Assembly (NCBI GenBank): GCA_937899935.1
Contig: CALCOW010000239.1
Location: 1 to 10,234, forward strand
Length of the DNA: 10,234 bases
Direction: 5' to 3'
DNA from: an uncultured Phycisphaerae bacterium
GTDB taxonomy: Bacteria > Planctomycetota > Phycisphaerae > Phycisphaerales > SM1A02
Shown: positions 1-7,641 of the stretch, in pieces
How positions within the stretch are numbered: position 1 is the first letter of the stretch
Layout: the number at the start of each line of letters is the position of its first letter
Position numbers and translations under genes: made by a program
The notes under the pieces: generated by a model
Databases searched by the model: none
What the model was told of the DNA's origin: nothing
What the model saw: the letters and a program-made list of their open reading frames with translations, nothing else

Positions 1-198
1 CAATTTGCATTTGATTTATCCAGTAAATATTCGTACTACTGCAAGGTTCAGATAACGGCAGCACTAGACACTGGAGATGATAGAGAGCTGTTTGTTTTGA
101 AGGCAACAAATCTGCTAGATGAGCTTCTGCCACATCTCATGAGATGTCTGCCAGACTGGTTTGAGGTTGAAACGGGAAATTATCCAAAGAGCACGTGA
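1..198 (+). CDS. C-terminal end of an unidentified protein, possibly EpsI-like (exosortase-associated)
   Basis: An open frame runs from the first base to a TGA at 196-198, giving the last 65 residues of a protein whose start lies outside the window. The fragment has a Tyr-rich stretch followed by a Lys-Val-Gln strand (about residues 9-18), an acidic turn, then a helix with a Leu-Leu-Pro motif and a CLPDW motif (about residues 37-53). There is no membrane segment. The layout, a tyrosine-lysine strand followed by a terminal helix with a Leu-Leu-Pro motif, resembles what I recall of the C-termini of EpsI/DUF3485 proteins that accompany exosortases, especially planctomycete ones. That family assignment is inference from a short fragment. 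The gene ends 30 nt before the next start on the same strand, so the two are probably co-transcribed. That an open frame ends here is well supported; the identity is not. Confidence 0.5.
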   Translation, partial: QFAFDLSSKYSYYCKVQITAALDTGDDRELFVLKATNLLDELLPHLMRCLPDWFEVETGNYPKST

Positions 199-228
199 GA
201 TTTTTAGTGCATCATTTGTGAGGCAATT

Positions 229-3200
229 ATGGCCACTCAAGTTAATAAGAAAATGTTTCTGTATGTCACCACCTTCTTTGCGGTTGCGATAGTGCTCCTT
301 GGAGGGTTGTGGTTTCTTTACGCTCGAGCTGACGCGGGTCGCAACATACGTCGCGGCGATGCCTATATGGCAACAGGCGATTACGAAAATGCGGCGAAGC
401 AATATTCGCGTGGCGTCAGCAAAGAGCCAAGTAACCTTGGATTTCTAGAAAAGTGGGAGACTGCAATTGAATCCATTCAGCCCCCGACTCAGACAGAAGC
501 GAAAGCAAGATATCAACAACTGCTACTGATTCGTCGGCAGCGGGCCATTCATCAGCCTTCCAATCTCGAATTTCACGAGGTGGTTGTCAACGATGCGATT
601 AGAGCGGCCCAAATGGCGAACAATAGTGTCGAGAGTTGGCAGATTGTCGAAGATCTGCTGCTGTCAATGCAGGATGCAGTTGGCCAGGACAATTTCGAGC
701 AAGAGGCCCAGGTCCTTGCTCAGTTGGGGCGAGCCAAACAATTCTTAAACCCCGCAGATTTCACAAACAAGGTTGATGAACAAGGTAATGTTCACTTTCC
801 TGGCGAAGAAGAATTACGCAGAGCTGTTGTCATAGATCCCAATAATGACTTGGCCTGGTCATCATTAGCCTTAGGTAGACTCGAAGTTGTTGCTCGCTTG
901 AAGCTGGATGGGCGCAATAGACAATCTGAACAGCAAAGTAAGTTTGTAGAAGAGACATTCGCTGATCTTGAGCGAGCGGTTGCCGATAAGCCTCTCAGCG
1001 CAACTGCGTTAGCCAGATTCAAGCTGTTGGAACATTACAACGCAATGGAGGCGTCTGCGGACAATGTTGACCAACTAGGCGCGGAAAAAGAGGCAGCACT
1101 AGATCAGATGGCAAGCGTCATCAATCAGACTGACGACCCAATCGTTGTAAGGACCGCAGCCAATTTGATCTTGGCCGGCGATGCAGAGAATGGGTATGAA
1201 CAAGCGGTAAAGATTTATGAAGATTATTTAAGTCGGAATCCGAACGATGGTCCATTGTGGATCGAGCTTGCGCAACTCCACCTCAATGGCGCAAATAATA
1301 GGGAATCTGGATTCAGTGCCGCGAGTGATGCTGCCAGTAAGATACTCGTAGAACCTAATATCAAATCAAGTCTTGACGCCATTCTTCAATTTGCTGTCCA
1401 AGGTCGGGCAGCTAGTATTTTGAGCGATGTTGCCATCAGTCGATGGGAGCAAGCGTTGAAGGATAATCCAGATGCTGATCTGAGTTCTTATGAGCAAGAA
1501 GTCGATGAAAGTAGAAAACAACTTCTCGACTATTGCGGTGGTGATGAAAACAACGTTTATGTACTTCGAGCGGATGGTCAAATTGCATGGGTTAACAAAG
1601 ACTATCGGCGAGTAGTGGATAAATTAGAGGCATACCGAACTCAAGCGGCCAGCTTTGACTTAGGTGTTCAGCAGTTGCTTATCGATTCACTGGCTGAACT
1701 TGGTCAGATTGGCTTGGCTTACGAGCTCGTTAGCGAGGGTCTTAACCGTCGGCCAAGTAGTAATGGATTGGCTGTTCGCAAGGCCCAGTTAGAAGCCATG
1801 ATGGGTCGCTACGCGGATGCTTCTGAGACAGTGTCCCAGCTACCTTTGAGTGTTCGAGAAAACGATTCAGAGATGAGTAACTTCAGCCAAAAAATCGATG
1901 AGTTTGCTGACGCTGGCGATGTCCGTCAAATCGACCCAATTTCAGCAGCTATTAATGAAGCCAATTTGAGAGTCCTTTCAAATGATATGGACCTCGCCCG
2001 TGCGAGCCTGCTGTCGCTCCAGGAAGAATACCCACAGGAGTCTCGTATCCCTGAGACATTAGCGAAGCTCGCCATTATGGTCAGTGATAAAGATCTTATT
2101 CTTCTCCATTTGAATGAGTTGAAAGCGATAGATCCAGAGCTTGTTTCCATAAGACCTATTGAGTTAGCCCTTGAGAATGATGATCCTATCCAGGGAATAT
2201 ATTCATACTGGGAAGAGATGCATGAAGATCCAGTTGAGCGTGATTTGGCGATTGCAAACGGCTTGCGTTTGTATCTGATCGCGGAAGAGTCGCGAGCGAA
2301 GGCGCTAATCGCAACGGGTCATCCGGAGGCGGCAGCCGATCTAGACGAGAAGATTAGATCTTTGACAAGCAGGCTTAAGGATATTGTGGCACGCCTCTCA
2401 GATACAGCGGCTTCGAATCCAAAAGTTGTTGAGTTTCGAGTTTTCTCTGCCCTTGATAATGATCAATGGGATGAGGCTGAGCAGATTGTCGATGCTGCAG
2501 TAATTGCTGAATCTAACAATACCGACGTGCGGTTTTTAAAGGCTAAGTTTGAGGCACTTTACGGCCAAAAAATTAGGCGGGATGGATCCGTCGTGGCATC
2601 ACTTGAGGTGCTGCAATCGAGTATCGATACTTGGAAGTCTCTCATCGAGGACAGCCCATATGAGGCCAAGTATTGGGAAGGACTTGCAGAGGCTTACAAG
2701 TGGATTGGTGACGAGGCCAATGAGTTACAAGCTTACGAAGAGGCATATCGCCGTAATCCAAACAATCTAAAGCTTGTAAAGACCTATGCAAATGCGCTCA
2801 TCGCCAAGCCAGATGGAAACGCTCGGGCAATTCGAGTTCTTAAGCAAGCACTTGTGATTGCACCGACTCAGCGAGAATTAAGAGAGCTTTGGCTTCAGTT
2901 GGAGACAGAAGAAGGGAACCTTCCTTTAGTCATGCGGTCTCGACTCGAAGCCTACGCGAGCAATCCAAGTGATATTACGAACGCGGCGAATCTCGTTCGT
3001 TTGATTTCTGTTACCCAACCAACTTGGGAATTTCTGACGTCACCAACTGGAGAGCCCTTATTCAATGAGCAGACTTGGGAACGTCTGAGTGATGCTGAAA
3101 AACAAAAAAATCTTGCGGACCTACGTCAACGTTGGGACGCAGGTGCTCAGATGATTCTTGACGATTTGTCACCAAAAGTCAGTGGCAATAGGGCATTTGC

Positions 3201-5316
3201 TTCTCTCAAAGCAAGTCTTCTTATGAGTCAAGGGCAAGTAGAAGAGGGCGCTCAGTTACTAAAAGATCGGATCAACCAACTTGACCAAGGTAAACGGGTA
3301 GGCGACGACTACATCGCTTTAGCAAAATACTTTGTGGAGGCGAACCGATTTGCGGATGCCAAACAAGCTTTCATCGCAGCCATTGAGTTGGATGATAATT
3401 CCTATGGCTTTGCTGTTCAGCAGTTATCTAATATGTATATTTCTCAGAACCTCTATGCAGATGCTATTACGCTACTTGAGGTTCTCCATGAAAAATCTCC
3501 AAGCGCGGCGGCCTCCGCACGTCTTATTGAATGCCTGATATGGGATGGGCGTCTGGAGCGAGTAGAGTCAGAGTTGGCGAAACGAGAAGAGATTTATGGA
3601 ATAGATTTCTTTCACAGACTGATGTTGGCACAGTGGTGTCAAGCAAAAACGAAATTATTCATTACTGAGGGTGACCAAGATGCAGCCTTGCAGATGCAGG
3701 CTCGTGCTCTTGAAGAACTTGAAGCCTGCAAACAGATGGTGCCAAGTGATCCCACTCCATATATTTATGAAGCCGATGGGCTGTTAGATAGATATGGTGT
3801 GGAGAATGATCGGTTAGTACTAGAAAAGGCAGTTAAGGCTCTTGATAAGGCAGATCAACTGCAAACAAGTATCTCAACTCGAACTGGTTTGAGGCGAGTC
3901 AAAATCCTGAGGCTATTAGGTAACAGCTATGCCGCTGAGAGCACGCTTCGGCAGCTTGTCGCAAGATTTCCGGAAGATGTACGTTCTCGTCAGTTATTGA
4001 TTGAAGTAATGCTAGAAGCGAATGACATTGCGAGTGCCGTCAAGCTTATCGAAGAGGCTATAGAGAAGTCGCCCTATAGCCCAGTCTGGTATGAAGTGCT
4101 TGGCAGCGTCTATGCATCAGTTCAGAACAGTGATGAGGCGATAAAGGCATTTTTAGCTGCCTATAAGCTGAGTCGTGCTGAATCATCCTTGCTCAATGTG
4201 GCATTCTTGACAAGGCGCAGTGGAGTCTGGAATGGGGCTCCGGTATTAGAGATGCTGTCTTTCAATGATGAACTCAGATCAAATCCGGTTGTCGCGGGCC
4301 TTTATGCGAGGGCGTTGGACCAAGAAGGGCAAAAGGAACAAGCTCTTGACGTAATGACTGTCGCATTTCAGGAAATTTTGGACTCTGGCCTCGATGACAT
4401 TAAAAAAAGCCAGTTATTAGATATTTGGTTCATGGATCTACGTTTGCTTTATAACAACGCAGAGTCCTCTGTGGGCGAGGCCTTTGTTATGGGGCTACCG
4501 GGAGCACAAGATGACTCAAGGGTTCTCCAAGGACTTGCGCTATTTTGGTTGGGCGTTGGACCTGAGGGGCAGTCGAGAACTTTGGAGCTTCTTCAGCAGG
4601 TCATTGACTCTAATACTTTGCTAGCAGATTACATCCGAGCGAATCACATTAAAGGCCAAGTGCACTTGGCTCGCAAAGAATATAACGAAGCTAAAAAAGC
4701 CTATCTCAAAATTATTGATAGGGATGAAGAGGATTCGATTGCTCTTAACAACGTGGCATATATTTTGCAGAGTTACGAGTCGGATCCGGTGTCAGCACTT
4801 CCACTAAGCAAGAAGGCAACATCACTAGATCCGAATAATATCGTTCTTCTAGATACGCTCGCGGATATCTATCGGGACTTGGGTCAAGCTGAAAAAGCCA
4901 TACAGGCGCTCGATCGGATCTTGGCAATAGATCCTAACAATCTGCAAGCGTTGCTGGATCTTTCGGGTGTCTATACAACTGATCTTGAAAGACCTGATCA
5001 AGCTTTATCTTTTATTCAGCAAGCCAATCAACTAGCTCCTCAAAACGCAAGAATTCTTGACCAACTTGGTTGGATCAACTTCCAGTTAGGCAATGATCTC
5101 CAAGCTGAGGAGTATCTGCGGGAGTCACTACAGCTAGAAGAAACGCCAAATGCGTATATGCACCTTGCACAGGTCTTAGCTATTGATGGGCGATTTCAGG
5201 CTGCTATACAGCGGTTGAAGCGGGCTGATGAACTTGCGACGAATCCAAAAATCAAAGCCGAGATTACGGCTCTTCGGGCCGATATAGATGAAAAGGCCTC
5301 AATAACCGTTCCATAA
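229..5316 (+). CDS. Giant membrane-anchored tetratricopeptide repeat (TPR) protein
   Basis: The product has 1695 residues. A hydrophobic segment at about residues 9-32 follows a short basic N-terminus. It ends in Ala-Arg-Ala (32-34), so it could be a signal anchor or a cleaved signal peptide; there is no lipobox. Nearly all the rest is helical repeat with TPR spacing (Gly/Ala at helix turns, Pro-Asn or Asp-Pro-Asn at repeat ends). The first clear repeat is about 39-70, with others near 193-220, 325-355, 484-540, 814-900, 1026-1110 and 1285-1330. A tight, near-consensus array fills about 1466-1680. No catalytic domain is visible. The start is ATG at 229 with GAGG at 220-223, 5 nt upstream. Large TPR proteins are common in exopolysaccharide and exosortase loci (PrsT type, or PelB/BcsC/AlgK-like scaffolds) and usually assemble export machinery. 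A scaffold role facing the periplasm is inferred from the anchor and the neighbouring genes. The length is well above that of the PrsT-type proteins I know. Confidence 0.93.
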   Translation: MATQVNKKMFLYVTTFFAVAIVLLGGLWFLYARADAGRNIRRGDAYMATGDYENAAKQYSRGVSKEPSNLGFLEKWETAIESIQPPTQTEAKARYQQLLLIRRQRAIHQPSNLEFHEVVVNDAIRAAQMANNSVESWQIVEDLLLSMQDAVGQDNFEQEAQVLAQLGRAKQFLNPADFTNKVDEQGNVHFPGEEELRRAVVIDPNNDLAWSSLALGRLEVVARLKLDGRNRQSEQQSKFVEETFADLERAVADKPLSATALARFKLLEHYNAMEASADNVDQLGAEKEAALDQMASVINQTDDPIVVRTAANLILAGDAENGYEQAVKIYEDYLSRNPNDGPLWIELAQLHLNGANNRESGFSAASDAASKILVEPNIKSSLDAILQFAVQGRAASILSDVAISRWEQALKDNPDADLSSYEQEVDESRKQLLDYCGGDENNVYVLRADGQIAWVNKDYRRVVDKLEAYRTQAASFDLGVQQLLIDSLAELGQIGLAYELVSEGLNRRPSSNGLAVRKAQLEAMMGRYADASETVSQLPLSVRENDSEMSNFSQKIDEFADAGDVRQIDPISAAINEANLRVLSNDMDLARASLLSLQEEYPQESRIPETLAKLAIMVSDKDLILLHLNELKAIDPELVSIRPIELALENDDPIQGIYSYWEEMHEDPVERDLAIANGLRLYLIAEESRAKALIATGHPEAAADLDEKIRSLTSRLKDIVARLSDTAASNPKVVEFRVFSALDNDQWDEAEQIVDAAVIAESNNTDVRFLKAKFEALYGQKIRRDGSVVASLEVLQSSIDTWKSLIEDSPYEAKYWEGLAEAYKWIGDEANELQAYEEAYRRNPNNLKLVKTYANALIAKPDGNARAIRVLKQALVIAPTQRELRELWLQLETEEGNLPLVMRSRLEAYASNPSDITNAANLVRLISVTQPTWEFLTSPTGEPLFNEQTWERLSDAEKQKNLADLRQRWDAGAQMILDDLSPKVSGNRAFASLKASLLMSQGQVEEGAQLLKDRINQLDQGKRVGDDYIALAKYFVEANRFADAKQAFIAAIELDDNSYGFAVQQLSNMYISQNLYADAITLLEVLHEKSPSAAASARLIECLIWDGRLERVESELAKREEIYGIDFFHRLMLAQWCQAKTKLFITEGDQDAALQMQARALEELEACKQMVPSDPTPYIYEADGLLDRYGVENDRLVLEKAVKALDKADQLQTSISTRTGLRRVKILRLLGNSYAAESTLRQLVARFPEDVRSRQLLIEVMLEANDIASAVKLIEEAIEKSPYSPVWYEVLGSVYASVQNSDEAIKAFLAAYKLSRAESSLLNVAFLTRRSGVWNGAPVLEMLSFNDELRSNPVVAGLYARALDQEGQKEQALDVMTVAFQEILDSGLDDIKKSQLLDIWFMDLRLLYNNAESSVGEAFVMGLPGAQDDSRVLQGLALFWLGVGPEGQSRTLELLQQVIDSNTLLADYIRANHIKGQVHLARKEYNEAKKAYLKIIDRDEEDSIALNNVAYILQSYESDPVSALPLSKKATSLDPNNIVLLDTLADIYRDLGQAEKAIQALDRILAIDPNNLQALLDLSGVYTTDLERPDQALSFIQQANQLAPQNARILDQLGWINFQLGNDLQAEEYLRESLQLEETPNAYMHLAQVLAIDGRFQAAIQRLKRADELATNPKIKAEITALRADIDEKASITVP

Positions 5317-5337
5317 GGCGACCTTTTTTACCTCTTT

Positions 5338-5341
5338 GGGA
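5338..5341 (+). promoter_or_regulatory. Ribosome binding site favouring the ATG at 5348
   Basis: GGGA lies 6 nt before the ATG at 5348 and only 3 nt before the in-frame ATG at 5345. A still earlier in-frame TTG at 5336 would overlap this site. The spacing favours 5348, although 5345 differs by only one Met and cannot be excluded. Confidence 0.45.
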
Positions 5342-5347
5342 ATCATG

Positions 5348-7552
5348 ATGGCAAAGTTACAAGATCAAAATAATTTACATCTTGCACCAGTTGCGGCAGG
5401 CCAATCTCGTGCCGCCAACCAGTCGCTAGATCCAATAAGAGTCTTGCGTCACTATATGGTGTGGCTCATTGCATCTATCTTCATCGGTGCAATCATTGGT
5501 GTTGTAGCTATGTTGGTTTTGCGGATTGTATATCCACTCTATTCATCCGACGTATGGTTTGAGGTTCGACCTGGTCTGAACACAGCAACAGATGTTGGAT
5601 CACAAGAATTTGTTGATGATCGGATGGTCACTCGAATCTCAAATACTCAAGTGTTCTTGTTAAAGCGGCGTGAAATCTTAGAAGCTGCTGTGAGTGATCG
5701 TGCAGTTCGCGATAATACCAATTGGTTCCAAGAGCGATTTGTGAGTGATACAGGCGAGCCACTTATTGCAGAGGCTGTAGATGAGCTAGAACAAGAAATT
5801 TCAACACCTGTTCTACGAGGTACTAATATCTATGGTGCTAGTTGGTCTGCGCATGCAGCGACTGATGTGCCTATTGTGCTGAATTCCCTTCGAGATTCTT
5901 ACATGGCTTATGTGACACGAATGAATGATCGTGTCTATGTTGAGAACGAGCGAGTCTTTGATGACCAGTTGCGTCGAACGAGGCTGATGCTGCAAGATCT
6001 GGGTGATGAGATCAGGACCTTTATTCGCGCCAGAGGAATCACAACGCTTGACGATACGCGATTTAGCCAAGCAGCTATCGAAACAGAGAAACTGACCCAG
6101 GAGATGATTGAATCGCGTGCTCAGTTATCCATGATAAATAGTGCGTTGCAGCAAACAGCCGAAAAACTTGCCGGCACACTCGACTATACCTATGAAGATA
6201 TACAGTTAGCGGAGGCCGATCCGACACTACGTGAACAGCTGCAGTTGGTGGAGAGTTTAAAGTCGGAGCTGAGATCAAGTCGTGAGCGATTTAGAAGCGA
6301 TCACCCCCATGTGTATCAGATGGAAGTTCGAGCAAGAGCTACTGAAGATCAGATCGACGCTAAAAGACGTGAGATTATTGAGAGAAACCTAAACTCCGAG
6401 CGTCTGCAATATGCCGATCAGCGAGATCAACTCTTGCAGCTGATTGAGCAATTAGAAGACAGTGTCGAGAGTAAAGAAACAGAACTGCAGGATCTCGCGG
6501 CCGATCAATCGTCCTATGAAGCGATGGTTACTCAGCGTACACACCTTGAGTTGCAGCGCGACGCAGATGTGCAACTCATTAATAGCTTGCGGCTGATGCG
6601 ACTACGTGAAGACGCGCAGCGCGTTCGGTCATTAGGAGATGCTGAAGTACCACGTACACTGTCATTCCCTAGATGGGAGGTCATGATTCCATTGGGTGTT
6701 TTCCTCTGCTTTGGAATAGCTTTGTGTGCCGTATTCATTAGGGAACTGACAGACCGTCGCATCAAGCGAGTCAGTGATCTGGAGCTCCTATCGCCGGTTA
6801 GAGTGATCGGCTCAATTCCTGAGATAACCGATGATCCAACAAAGCCGACTGCGGCAGAGCGAATTGTCCGAACAATGCCGAATAGTGTTATTGCAGAAGC
6901 ATATCGTCAGAGTTATGCGCCGATGGCTCGTCGTATTGGACAGGGTGGATATGGCGTGGTCTCTTTTATTGGTGGTATGCCAGAGTCAGGCACTACGACC
7001 GCGATTAGTAATATTTCAACCATAGCAAGAGATTCTGGTCAGTCCGTCGTCGTCGTGGATGCAAACTTCCGACGACCAGGTTTATCGCATGCGATGGGTG
7101 TTGCTGAGCCGCGGCTTGGTTTAGGTGATGTGTTATCTGGAGATGCCACGATCGATGATGTGATCGTTAAGAATGATGATCAAATTGATGTCATATCAGC
7201 AGGCACGCCAGACAATCGTATCAGCAATTTATTCCATAGTGATGCGTTTGATCGTTCAATCGCGATACTCCGAGATCGTTTTGATCTTGTATTGATTGAT
7301 GTTTCACCACTCATCGTTTCTGGCGATGCTCGTGTTGTGGCAAATAACTCTGATGGAGTCATTGTGGTCATACGAGCCTATCAAGAGGAACGAGGTTTGG
7401 TCTCAAGAATGCTTCGAGATTTAGGTGAAGCAAATTGTGACATTATTGGCACATTACTCAATCGTCCACGAACCGCGGCTGGTGGATATCTAAAGAAGAA
7501 CTATGCAACTATTGCTGGATATGCCGGACGAGGTCGCCAGAAGGACGAGTGA
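5348..7552 (+). CDS. Wzc-like polysaccharide chain-length protein with degenerate BY-kinase/P-loop ATPase domain
   Basis: The product has 734 residues and the architecture of the Wzz/Wzc polysaccharide co-polymerase family. There is a short cytosolic tail, TM1 at about 37-58, and a periplasmic Wzz-type region. Two long coiled-coil stretches follow (about 196-227 and 291-428), with an HPHV motif inside the second. A Pro-containing segment precedes TM2 (about 447-467), and then comes a cytosolic ATPase domain. In that domain the Walker A loop (543-550, nt 6974-6997) reads GMPESGTT, with Thr549 where the family has an invariant Lys. Walker A' (VVVVDANFRRP, Asp571) and Walker B (LVLID, Asp651) are intact. 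The tail carries three tyrosines (714, 719, 725) rather than a dense cluster. The family sets polymer length and, with an outer-membrane exporter, drives capsule or exopolysaccharide export; autophosphorylation normally regulates assembly. Here the co-polymerase role is likely, while kinase activity is doubtful. The gene starts about 31 nt after the TPR gene, so they are probably in one operon. No outer-membrane exporter gene (Wza type) lies within the window. Confidence 0.92.
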   Translation: MAKLQDQNNLHLAPVAAGQSRAANQSLDPIRVLRHYMVWLIASIFIGAIIGVVAMLVLRIVYPLYSSDVWFEVRPGLNTATDVGSQEFVDDRMVTRISNTQVFLLKRREILEAAVSDRAVRDNTNWFQERFVSDTGEPLIAEAVDELEQEISTPVLRGTNIYGASWSAHAATDVPIVLNSLRDSYMAYVTRMNDRVYVENERVFDDQLRRTRLMLQDLGDEIRTFIRARGITTLDDTRFSQAAIETEKLTQEMIESRAQLSMINSALQQTAEKLAGTLDYTYEDIQLAEADPTLREQLQLVESLKSELRSSRERFRSDHPHVYQMEVRARATEDQIDAKRREIIERNLNSERLQYADQRDQLLQLIEQLEDSVESKETELQDLAADQSSYEAMVTQRTHLELQRDADVQLINSLRLMRLREDAQRVRSLGDAEVPRTLSFPRWEVMIPLGVFLCFGIALCAVFIRELTDRRIKRVSDLELLSPVRVIGSIPEITDDPTKPTAAERIVRTMPNSVIAEAYRQSYAPMARRIGQGGYGVVSFIGGMPESGTTTAISNISTIARDSGQSVVVVDANFRRPGLSHAMGVAEPRLGLGDVLSGDATIDDVIVKNDDQIDVISAGTPDNRISNLFHSDAFDRSIAILRDRFDLVLIDVSPLIVSGDARVVANNSDGVIVVIRAYQEERGLVSRMLRDLGEANCDIIGTLLNRPRTAAGGYLKKNYATIAGYAGRGRQKDE

Positions 7553-7556
7553 AAAA

Positions 7557-7583
7557 TGGCCAATGACTCTTTTGTTATTGCCA
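7557..7583 (+). terminator. Imperfect hairpin in the gap after the Wzc-like gene; possible weak terminator or attenuator
   Basis: TGGCCAATGAC (7557-7567) can pair with GTTATTGCCA (7574-7583) around a loop of about 6 nt, with one bulged C and one G-T pair. It is followed by CTTTAAAAAG rather than a run of Ts, so it is not a convincing intrinsic terminator. The rest of this 89-nt gap (7553-7641) shows no gene and no clear promoter. It is the longest intergenic space in the window, so it is the likeliest place for a transcript boundary or processing site. Confidence 0.25.
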
Positions 7584-7641
7584 CTTTAAAAAGACATTCT
7601 TGCCCCGACGGAAGAAAGCTTAACTGTAAGAAATAGCGCCC

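Noticed and set aside
115..402. Minus-strand open frame of 95 codons across the start of the TPR gene
   Set aside because: It overlaps the end of one well-supported frame and the start of another on the opposite strand, has no recognisable domain, and would cover the ribosome binding site of the TPR gene.
5291..5329. AAAAGG and CCTTTTTT as a possible terminator between the TPR and Wzc-like genes
   Set aside because: The stem is only about 6 bp of mostly A-T pairs around a loop of about 25 nt that includes the stop codon, and the next gene starts within 20 nt. Chance pairing is more likely.
5336..5347. TTG at 5336 as start of the Wzc-like protein
   Set aside because: It overlaps the GGGA ribosome-binding-like sequence and adds only four residues before two in-frame ATGs with better placement.
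7046..7060. Short GTC trinucleotide run that could look like a microsatellite
   Set aside because: It encodes the valine strand of the Walker A' motif and is explained by protein sequence.
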